Source of the DNA: an uncultured Flammeovirgaceae bacterium
Lineage (GTDB): Bacteria; Bacteroidota; Bacteroidia; Cytophagales; Cyclobacteriaceae
Reading direction: 5' to 3'
Assembly (NCBI GenBank): GCA_937883755.1
Contig: CAKZYA010000061.1
Coordinates: 186,001-250,000, forward strand
Length of the DNA: 64,000 nt
The position numbers and the translations under genes were made by a program. Position 1 is the first letter of the stretch. The number at the start of each line of letters is the position of its first letter. Below the pieces are notes generated by a model. The model saw nothing but the letters and a program-made list of their open reading frames with translations. It did no database searches and was not told where the DNA came from. Shown one piece after another: positions 26,288-34,500 of the stretch.

Positions 26288-27136
26288 ATGAAAATTTTAG
26301 TTCCGATAGACTTCTCGCCCGATGCCGAACAAGCCCTGCGCTACGCGACTGCATTATCTAGGTTACTTCAGCACAACGAAACATATGCGGGGGCTTCCCC
26401 GCTGGAGTTAATTATTCTCCATGTCTATCATGTACCTATCGGGGGAGACACTACCTTCTTTGTCACCTCCCCGATGGTTGAGCAGCATGAGCAAGCTACG
26501 AGAGAAAAACTTCACCAACTGGTGGGGACAATTCCCGAAATTCAGTCCATTCCCCACCGGATCATCACCAAGTTATCCATGCCCTACGAGGGTATCAAAG
26601 AAATGATAGAAAAAGAGGAGATAGAACTAGTAGTCATGGGACTGCGAGGAGCGGGCGATACGGCAGCCTGGTTGGGGAGCACAACTATTCAGATGATGCG
26701 GTACGGGGCTTGTCCAGTGTTGGGGGTTCCCCGTACTACAGAAGTCTTCTATCCGCAGTATATTGCGTTTGCCACTGACTTAGAAACCAGTGATGATACC
26801 TCGTATCTAGAATTCCTGAAGAACCTAGTCCAACTGTGGCAGGCCAGAGTGGATATCATCCATGTGCATCCCAATCCTAATAAGGTTGGGATTGACCAAG
26901 CCCAAGAAGCTCTGAACCTTGACCATTTCTTTAAAGGTATACCGCATAAGTACTATTTTATTGAAGATAAGCTACCTGCCCGGGGAATAGAAAAGCATTT
27001 GATGGAGTCGGCAGCTAACTTACTGGTTGTCGTTCCCCGCCACCACGTAGCTCTGGAGAGATTATTCCATAAAAGTGTTTCCAAACAAGTGGCTCAGCTC
27101 GCCCCTTTACCTATTCTTTTTATTCACGAAAAATAA
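26288..27136 (+). CDS. Universal stress protein, two tandem Usp domains
   Basis: The 282-residue protein has Usp domains at about 1-150 (VPIDFSPDAEQALRYATAL, loop GLRGAGDTAAWLGSTT with eight residues before the third glycine) and 155-282. The second half is degenerate and ends in LVVVPRHHVALERLFHKSVSKQVA. It starts a three-gene operon (Usp, 85-residue protein, Usp) and has the box 26226-26237 50 bases upstream. Confidence 0.9.
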   Translation: MKILVPIDFSPDAEQALRYATALSRLLQHNETYAGASPLELIILHVYHVPIGGDTTFFVTSPMVEQHEQATREKLHQLVGTIPEIQSIPHRIITKLSMPYEGIKEMIEKEEIELVVMGLRGAGDTAAWLGSTTIQMMRYGACPVLGVPRTTEVFYPQYIAFATDLETSDDTSYLEFLKNLVQLWQARVDIIHVHPNPNKVGIDQAQEALNLDHFFKGIPHKYYFIEDKLPARGIEKHLMESAANLLVVVPRHHVALERLFHKSVSKQVAQLAPLPILFIHEK

Positions 27137-27142
27137 TCGATT

Positions 27143-27400
27143 ATGTCCACAACCGCCTATGTTCCCCGAAAATATCAGCAAGTATACACGCTCACTACTA
27201 GTGCTTCTTTTGATTTTGAACGAGTCAAAGCTTCCTTAGTAACTCTGACCGGAACGAAGGATGTTTACTATAACGCTCAACTTTCTCCACCCGAATTGAT
27301 CTTACTTACTGATGGTACGGTAGACGATACCAGCGTACAAGAGGTTGCTTCGCGGTTAGGATACCAATTCCAGTTTAAGAAATTTGCAATAGACCAATGA
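27143..27400 (+). CDS. Small 85-residue protein, HMA-like fold guess
   Basis: The protein has no recognised family. Its pattern (YTLTTSASFDFERVKASLVTLTG, DVYYNAQLSPPELILLTDG, VQEVASRLGYQFQF) looks like a small beta-alpha-beta-beta-alpha-beta domain comparable to heavy-metal-associated domains, but lacks the CxxC. Six bases separate it from the preceding Usp gene, and it overlaps the following Usp gene by four bases, so the three are translationally coupled. Confidence 0.55.
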   Translation: MSTTAYVPRKYQQVYTLTTSASFDFERVKASLVTLTGTKDVYYNAQLSPPELILLTDGTVDDTSVQEVASRLGYQFQFKKFAIDQ

Positions 27401-28242
27401 AAAAAATATTAGTCCCCACTGACTTTTCGCCTTTGGCCACTGAAGCTTTACGCACGGCTCACCAAATTGCCCGACGGCAAAAAGCTACTATTTACCTGAT
27501 ACACGTATTATACTTTCCCATGTCGGAGGAAGAAACCCGTCCGGGTGCGGTAGAAGTACTACCGGTTGGATACCTAAAGCGAATGAAGCAAGAGATCAAA
27601 GAGCAATTACAAAACCTCATTGTGAAAGAAAAGCTTACTGATGTAAAGGTTGTTCCGGAAATTCGGGTTGGTAACCCCTATCAGAGCATGGTGCTAGCCC
27701 TGAAGAATGAGAAGATGGACTTAGTAGTAATGGGTTCTCAAGGGGTAAGTGGTGTTCGGGAGGTGTTGGTCGGCTCTAACGCCGAACGTATGGTACGTTT
27801 TTCACCCAGTCCAGTATTGGTCATCAAAGGAAAGACTAACTTTTCTAATCTAGAGAATATTGTGTACGCTACCGCTCTTAGCCATAAGGAAGTACCCGTG
27901 CTCAAAGCCTTAGGTAAGCTCCAGCGAGTGTACGACGCCCATCTCCACATAGTACGGGTGAATACTATCAGTAATTTTATAGATGATCCTACCGCGAATC
28001 AGCAGTTAAAAGACCTAGTAAAAAACAGTCGTTTGAAAAACTTCACCCTTAACACGTTCAGCGACATGCGGGAAGAGGAAGGGATTATCCATTTTGCGGA
28101 CGAAGTAAAAGCGGATCTGATTGCCGTATCCACCCATGCCCGGCGGGGTTTATTGCATTTGTTAGGGGGCAGCATTGCCGAAGATGTGGTCAATCATGCC
28201 AAATATCCGGTATGGACCATGAGTCTGTATCCTCCGTCCTAG
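27397..28242 (+). CDS. Universal stress protein, two tandem Usp domains
   Basis: The 281-residue protein has an intact first-domain ATP loop GSQGVSGVREVLVGSNAERM with the classic nine-residue spacing, and a second domain from about 152 ending in TMSLYPPS with the loop AVSTHARRGLLHLLGGSIAE. Of the seven Usps in the window this one has the most typical nucleotide-binding motif. It is the last gene of the Usp operon and converges on the AI-2E permease gene. Confidence 0.9.
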   Translation: MKKILVPTDFSPLATEALRTAHQIARRQKATIYLIHVLYFPMSEEETRPGAVEVLPVGYLKRMKQEIKEQLQNLIVKEKLTDVKVVPEIRVGNPYQSMVLALKNEKMDLVVMGSQGVSGVREVLVGSNAERMVRFSPSPVLVIKGKTNFSNLENIVYATALSHKEVPVLKALGKLQRVYDAHLHIVRVNTISNFIDDPTANQQLKDLVKNSRLKNFTLNTFSDMREEEGIIHFADEVKADLIAVSTHARRGLLHLLGGSIAEDVVNHAKYPVWTMSLYPPS

Positions 28243-28248
28243 CCTCAA

Positions 28249-29292
28249 TTATCGCTTTGCACCCAGTAGGTAGCCGTAAGCATGGGTTCCTTCCTTTTCA
28301 TCCAGCAGCACTTTCAGTGCGCCAACCATGGGTATAAAGAGTACCATACCCGATACGCCCCATATAGCCGCCCCAGCAAAAACAGTCAGCACCACCACTA
28401 ACGGGTTCAGTTTGATTTTACTGCCAACTACGTAAGGGGTAATAATATTATTTTCTACCAGTTGAATGCCCCACAGTAGCGCAAAGGTCAAGAAAGGATA
28501 CCAAAGTGAATCGGTTGTCAAAAAGACGTACAGAATAGACACTGTGGAGGCCACAAACACTCCCACGTAGGGAATTAGATTGAACAAGGCCACAAACAGG
28601 GCAAATACTAGTGCATACTTAACCCCTAACGCAACGAATACCCCAAAGGCCATCAGTCCAACCAGTAGGGTCACCATCAGTAGTCCGTGTAAGTAGCCCT
28701 GCACGACCGTGCCCGCTTTGGAGAGTAGCTCCAGTGCCTGGTCGGGTTGGCGGTGCTGATACAGTTGACGTACGAATTCAGCAAAGCTCTGCTGATAATA
28801 CAGCAACAAAAAAACGTAGACGGGCATAATACCCAGCATGGTGACTGTTTTGGCCGTGTAGCTCAGTGTATTGCCTACCGTGTTAAGCCCTTGTTCCAAA
28901 TAGCTACTCAACGATTTCAGCAGCTCGGCTCGCTGCTGTTCGTAAGGAATACCCAAGTAGGTTTCTACTGCCGTCCGCACCTCATGGTACCATAGCTCTA
29001 GCTGGCGAGTGATGGACGGAAGTTCGGATACCAAAGAGACGATTTGGGAGGAAATAATATAGAAAACAAATCCCATTACGACCGTAGCCACAATCATCAC
29101 TAAAGCGATGGCCAACCCGCTCGGAAATCGGTGCCGTTCTAGCCACTGAACGGGTGGAGCTAACAACAGAGCCAAAAACACTGACCAGAAGAAAGGAATC
29201 AAAATAAACTTAGCTACTACCATCAGGTAGCCAACTAAGATAATGCCTAGTAAGATGATCGTCCAGCGAGCGTAAAAGGGTAGTTTTGTCAT
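28249..29292 (-). CDS. AI-2E family transporter
   Basis: The 347-residue membrane protein shows the family layout: two N-terminal helices (IILVGYLMVVAKFILIPFFWSVFLALLLAPPVQWLE), a long central hydrophilic helix region, then four or more C-terminal helices with FALFVALFNLIPYVGVF, DSLWYPFLTFALLWGIQLVENNIITPYVVGSKIKLNPLVVVL. AI-2E proteins export small molecules or act as Na+/H+ antiporters. It follows the Usp gene at 29324 with a 31-base gap and so is probably the last gene of the bactofilin-Usp-AI-2E transcript. Confidence 0.85.
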   Translation of the reverse strand: MTKLPFYARWTIILLGIILVGYLMVVAKFILIPFFWSVFLALLLAPPVQWLERHRFPSGLAIALVMIVATVVMGFVFYIISSQIVSLVSELPSITRQLELWYHEVRTAVETYLGIPYEQQRAELLKSLSSYLEQGLNTVGNTLSYTAKTVTMLGIMPVYVFLLLYYQQSFAEFVRQLYQHRQPDQALELLSKAGTVVQGYLHGLLMVTLLVGLMAFGVFVALGVKYALVFALFVALFNLIPYVGVFVASTVSILYVFLTTDSLWYPFLTFALLWGIQLVENNIITPYVVGSKIKLNPLVVVLTVFAGAAIWGVSGMVLFIPMVGALKVLLDEKEGTHAYGYLLGAKR

Positions 29293-29323
29293 AAGCTGTA
29301 TGGTAAGAAAATGACGGACACAC

Positions 29324-30130
29324 TCATTCGCGAAGCGTTAGCAATGGAATTTGGCTATGATATACCGTCTGGCGGGTAATGCTTGTCTGGAACAGACGGT
29401 TAAAGAATGAGTGCTGGTGAGGAATGAGCACCAGTAGGTCGTTTTGGTACTGGGCAATATGTTTCTGTAAGCCTGTATCAATGTCCTGCTCCCAGAGGTA
29501 GTGGAGAGTGTAAGGTGTTCTTGCCAATCCTAAGGGCTCTCGGAGGCCACCTTCTTGAGACTTTGTGTCAGTACTTACGTGAATAACATCCAGATAGGCC
29601 TCCCATTGTTTTACTAGGTTCTTTATTTGACTAACATTTTTTGAAGAGACCACCTGCCAGTCCGTAGCCAAGGCAATGCGGTTAAAAGGCCGAAAAGAAA
29701 CTGATTCGGGTACCGAAAGTACTGGACACCGAGCGTGGTAAATCATTTTGAGGGTATGACTTCCCAGAATATTCGTAGTAAGTCCACCTCCTCGATTGCC
29801 TACGATCACCAAGTCAATATTGCATTTCTCGATGGTGTGGTTAGCCTGCTCGATCAGATCACCTCTAATGACTGAGAAATGGGGTAATTGCTTAATTGGT
29901 AAGGCTATCTCTTCTCTAAGCGCTTCCAGTTTTTGTTCTGCCTGATGCTTGTATTGCTCTAAGGCAGCAACAGGAATACGTACCTCTCCGGCCAGGTCGG
30001 GAGGGAAGTAGTAAATATGCTGTACCCATACCTCGGCCGATACCGATGCTGCCAGTTGGAGGCCGTATCGAAGCAAGGAAGGGGTTGCTTCACTTAGGTC
30101 TACTAGAATAAGAATATTACGGATATTCAT
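29324..30130 (-). CDS. Universal stress protein, two tandem Usp domains
   Basis: I choose the ATG at 30130 (268 residues) rather than a GTG nine bases upstream. The first domain carries the loop GNRGGGLTTNILGSHT with the short eight-residue spacing; the second half ends LLVLIPHQHSFFNRLFQTSITRQT. It is the middle gene between the bactofilin-like gene and the AI-2E permease. Confidence 0.9.
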   Translation of the reverse strand: MNIRNILILVDLSEATPSLLRYGLQLAASVSAEVWVQHIYYFPPDLAGEVRIPVAALEQYKHQAEQKLEALREEIALPIKQLPHFSVIRGDLIEQANHTIEKCNIDLVIVGNRGGGLTTNILGSHTLKMIYHARCPVLSVPESVSFRPFNRIALATDWQVVSSKNVSQIKNLVKQWEAYLDVIHVSTDTKSQEGGLREPLGLARTPYTLHYLWEQDIDTGLQKHIAQYQNDLLVLIPHQHSFFNRLFQTSITRQTVYHSQIPLLTLRE

Positions 30131-30142
30131 GACTATCACTGC

Positions 30143-31339
30143 TCAAGCTGCTACGGGTTGTTCTTTACGGATCAATGGAATCAGTAAAGCTCCCAGACTG
30201 GCTCCGACCAACAGTACCGAAATAAAGAAGCCTACGAAAGGGGTCAATGTTACCATCCGCAGTACACTGAAGATTAAGAAAGCTACCAAGATCATCCAGC
30301 CCTTCCCCCAATCGTACTGATAGCGGTCGCGTAGCGAGTAGGCAACTACCACCGAGGTAATCACGTGGCCGAAGGCTACGGTAACCCCATAAGCTAACAA
30401 AAAGACTAGTCCGAGTGGAATACCAATGAAGCTGATGAGCAGCAACGCAATGACCAATGGTACTCCGATAAGGTACAGTATTCCGTAGCCGAAACTGCGC
30501 ATGAAATCTTCGTGAAGCACTTTCCCCGCTCGATCCATCTTGTTAGGAAACACCCAAAAGATAAACCCGATCGTTAATAGTACGGCTAGCACATAAGCCA
30601 GTGCAACTGAAAACCAAGGCACCTGGTTCCCCAACCATGAGAAGTCATCTTCCAGATTCAGTGATTCATCAAACTGGGCGGTAGCTCCGGAGAGAGCAGC
30701 GGAAAAATCCGGTGGTTCGGTGCCTTCTGGTAGCCAATAGCGGACATCGCCGTACATTTCGGCACTCGGGGTTAGCTCGATGCGCTCGGCAGCCAAGGAG
30801 GATGCTCCCCGTACCAAGCCATTGATCGTGATCTCGCCACCCTGTACTTCCAGGTTGCCCTGACATTCGCCATTCAATTGTACTTCGCCACCGCGGACGA
30901 TTACATTACCTGCCACAGTACCATTTACTTGTACTTCACCCGAGAGCACTACCACATCTTGCCCAGAAGTTACATTCTTATCAATGACCACCTCACCGCC
31001 CATTGCAATGATGTCTCCGGCTACCGGACTTTCCACCCGAACGGTTCCCCCCATTACAAATACGTCGTCTAGTACGGGGCCATTTAATGTGAGTGTTCCC
31101 CCAGCGGCAGTTAAATTCCCCAGCAGACTATCGCGGAGGATAATGGTTCCGGCAGCAGCTAGCATGTCTCCCCGAACTGGGGCGTTTACCGTAATACGTT
31201 CTCCAGCTAGGTAGACATCGTGGTTGACTGGAGAATCAATCGTGATTTGTTCCGCTGCCTGAAACTTATCCGATGGAACTGTATTGGTGGGCGCCGGAGC
31301 AAATAACAATGGAATGGTGAGAAGGATGAGTAGTTTCAT
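30143..31339 (-). CDS. Bactofilin-like repeat protein with C-terminal membrane domain
   Basis: I choose the ATG at 31339 (398 residues) because a hydrophobic leader (MKLLILLTIPLLFAP) follows at once. About residues 25-200 are stacked repeats of the type V-GD-----G-V-V-G-V-G, as in polymer-forming bactofilins and related beta-helix proteins. A hydrophilic region near 205-240 follows, then four to five membrane helices. It probably anchors a beta-helical array in the envelope. It heads the operon with the Usp at 29324 and the AI-2E permease, and the box at 31397-31408 lies 57 bases upstream. Confidence 0.75.
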   Translation of the reverse strand: MKLLILLTIPLLFAPAPTNTVPSDKFQAAEQITIDSPVNHDVYLAGERITVNAPVRGDMLAAAGTIILRDSLLGNLTAAGGTLTLNGPVLDDVFVMGGTVRVESPVAGDIIAMGGEVVIDKNVTSGQDVVVLSGEVQVNGTVAGNVIVRGGEVQLNGECQGNLEVQGGEITINGLVRGASSLAAERIELTPSAEMYGDVRYWLPEGTEPPDFSAALSGATAQFDESLNLEDDFSWLGNQVPWFSVALAYVLAVLLTIGFIFWVFPNKMDRAGKVLHEDFMRSFGYGILYLIGVPLVIALLLISFIGIPLGLVFLLAYGVTVAFGHVITSVVVAYSLRDRYQYDWGKGWMILVAFLIFSVLRMVTLTPFVGFFISVLLVGASLGALLIPLIRKEQPVAA

Positions 31340-31396
31340 AGCGACAAAGGGTTGGTAATACGCTGACAAGAAACCTAATTTCTTACCTGCACCCAA

Positions 31397-31408
31397 TGAC
31401 TTGGGTCA
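31397..31408. promoter_or_regulatory. FNR-like box TGACTTGGGTCA
   Basis: Symmetric TGAC/GTCA half-sites, 57 bases before the ATG of the minus-strand bactofilin-like operon. Confidence 0.65.
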
Positions 31409-31454
31409 TCACTAGGATTGATGTACGTTAGACGGGATATAGTTGCAATTAGAA

Positions 31455-31466
31455 TGATCCAAGTCA
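31455..31466. promoter_or_regulatory. FNR-like box TGATCCAAGTCA
   Basis: TGAT/GTCA half-sites, four-base spacer, about 83 bases before the large T9SS gene at 31550. Confidence 0.6.
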
Positions 31467-31476
31467 CTGACTGCGA

Positions 31477-31488
31477 TGAGCTATATCA
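31477..31488. promoter_or_regulatory. FNR-like near-match TGAGCTATATCA
   Basis: The left half-site deviates (TGAG) but the right half is perfect and the spacing fits. It lies 61 bases before the large T9SS gene. I count it as the single variant. Confidence 0.45.
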
Positions 31489-31549
31489 TTGCTAGGGGAT
31501 AGGGAAATACTAATTTTTACTCATTATTTAATACAACTTTGGTGTCGCT

Positions 31550-34500
31550 ATGAAAAAATCTACCAAATTACAGTTAGTGGTCTTTTGGGTTATGATGGCT
31601 ACAAATCTTGCCCTATTTCCTCCCACCTCTTTAGTTGCTCAGTATATCGAATTAGACGTAAATCGTCTAGAAAGTCAAGGAAAAGCAGTTGTTACGGCTA
31701 CTACCTCAGATTTAGGCTACGCTAGCAATTGTTTTGACGGTGATATCTATTCCATAATGCGCTCGGCCAATATTAATCCGGCCTTTGTGCAGGTGGCTTT
31801 TAATGAAGCTCAAAGTATCAAGCAAATCCGGGTATTGTTAGGTGAGCCGGATTACCCGGACATTAACAGCAATAGCTGGTGGGTAGAAACGGCTGATAAC
31901 CAAGCTGACATGGATAACCGATCAGGCTCTTACCAACTGATAGTACCCCGTCGCGATGATGTGAATGGTATCTGGGATGATGTGGTACTGCCTCAGGCGG
32001 TAGAGGCTAAAATTTGGAAGTTCTGGATTGAACGTACCGTAGGAGATGACTATGTGCACATTCCTGAGTTAGAGCTATGGGCAGATGACTTTTTCCCCGA
32101 TTCTAGTGTTGCTGGTTTTCAGCTTATTGATGCCCAAACGGATGCCGTTATTACTAACCTGCTAGACGGAACCCGGCTTTACTCCGAAGACCTGTCCCAA
32201 AGTTTAGCCATTGAAGTATTAGTTAATGAGCCAGTAGGAAGTTTACGGATTAGTGTGAATGGACCGGGACTAAGTACGGCAAAAAACGAAAGTGCGCCAC
32301 CCTACGCGAGTTTTGGTGACGATGGTGGTGATTTCAATGGGAAGATGATGACTGCCGGAACGTATACTGCCACGGCTACGCCTTATTCAGGGCGTAATGC
32401 CATGGGGGAAGCGGGTACTCCGGTGCAGATTTCTTTTGAGATTATTGCCCCTGGTCAACCCATTCTAGAGCCAGAGTACGAAACGATTGACCCCTTCCTG
32501 GCTACCCCTGTAGACAATGCCGCTAATATTATTCCGGTGCTGGTCATTCGCTTCCTACCCACTGAGGATGGGGAGAATCTGGATGTGAGTAAAGTTCCTG
32601 ATTTTCATTCACTAGGAGAAATTACTCTGGAGGATATGAAGGACCGAATTGACCTGCTTGATAAACGGATCAAGTTTATGCTGGAAGAAGGTAGTAAGTA
32701 CCACGGCTATAAAAACCCCGATGCCCAACCTATGGTAGGATACAAGGTAGTAGAATACATTACGGTGTACGAACAGAGTCCGGCCGGAAAGGTAAGATTT
32801 ACCGATAAGAACGGTTATCCAGTTTATGGGGTAGATTATTTTGAAATATTTGAACGGTTTGATGTTGAACACTACGTAAATGATCTAGGAATAAAGCATA
32901 TCTGGCTCTGGGATGCCCCGCTGGACTCCAGCTGGCCTAGTTACGATCCCGGCATTCACGATCCGGCTAGTTTTCGCGGTCCACCCGAAGCCAATATGGC
33001 CAGCCCTACCACTGGCGATGTCTCCAACAGCTACCAGGATAATAGTGATATGCCCGTCTACGATCATACTTACATTGTGTTTGGCAATAACTTTCGAAGA
33101 GATCAGAAAGAAGCCGTAGGGCACAACTATGGGCATCAGATTGAGAGAATGTTTAGATACATTGATTCCAAAGATAACAACCAGGAAGAGTTGTTTTGGC
33201 AGAAGTTTGTGGGTACTGACGAAAATCTAAACTTTGTTACAGGTCGGTGTGGCTGGAGCCACATGCCCCCTAATACTACCGAGGAGTACGATTATGACAA
33301 CCCTACTTTGGTAGAATCAGACATTGAAGACTGGCGCCCTGATAATTCTGGGGAAAAGAAGTTGGTCAATGTAGATACCTGGAACGACCAGAGCTATAAC
33401 TGGCCAGCTGGTACCGGAAATATCACTAACTGGAGAGAAAGGACTGAAACCTACTGGCATATATATAAGATGCAAGCTTTTCCTGGATCCGAAGCTACTA
33501 TTCCCTATCAGGATGACTACGTGATTAGCGATTGGTGGAATATCTTTGCTAACTGGGACGAAGTGAATAATGCCGGAAAGCTACTGTACGAAGAGGTTCA
33601 ACCCCCCGGCATCACCTTCCGATTGATTGATGCCGACACCGATCAATCCATTGCTGGGCTCACTAATGGACAGTCGGTACCGGTACCGGGCTTACCCCGC
33701 AACCTGGCGATTGAAGTATTGACCACCGAACCGGTGGGCAGCTTCAAGATCCAGGTGGTAGGACCGGGGATTAACAACACCAAGAACGAGAGTGTGGCTC
33801 CTTACGCCAGCTTCGGCGATGACAACGGCGACTTTCTGGGGAGAATACTGGGAGCCGGTAGTTATACCGTCACGGCTACACCCTACTCAGGGCGTAATGC
33901 GACTGGGGAGGCGGGTACTCCCGCTCAGGTTAGCTTCACTATTGGTGACGATGAGAACCAACCGCCCGTGGCTAGCTTCACAGCGATGCCCGAAAGCGGT
34001 TCGGTTCCCCTGACGGTAACCTTTGACGCCTCGGCTTCTTCGGATCCCGACGGGCAGATCGCTAGCTACCACTTTGATTTTGGCGATGGCAACAGTGCGA
34101 CGACTGCCCAGGCCAGTCATACCTACACCAGCGAGGGACAGTACACTGTCACGCTAACGGTCACCGATAACGAGGGGGCAACGGCTACTGCGACGAAGCA
34201 GATCAACGTCACAGAGGACGGCATGAACCTCTCACCCATAGCTAGCTTAATCGCCGATCCCACTAGCATCCGCACTGATACATCTGTAGAGTTTGACGCC
34301 AGCGGTTCTACGGATCCCGACGGGCAGATTGTGAGTTACACCTTTGATTATGGAGATGGTAATTCGTATACTACCACATCTGCTACGGCTGACCATTATT
34401 ACCTCGCAGAAGGAGAGTATACTGCTACGGTAACGGTGACTGACAATGAGGGGGCTACGGCTACTGCTTCCCAAGTGATTATCGTAGAAAACTTTCCGGG

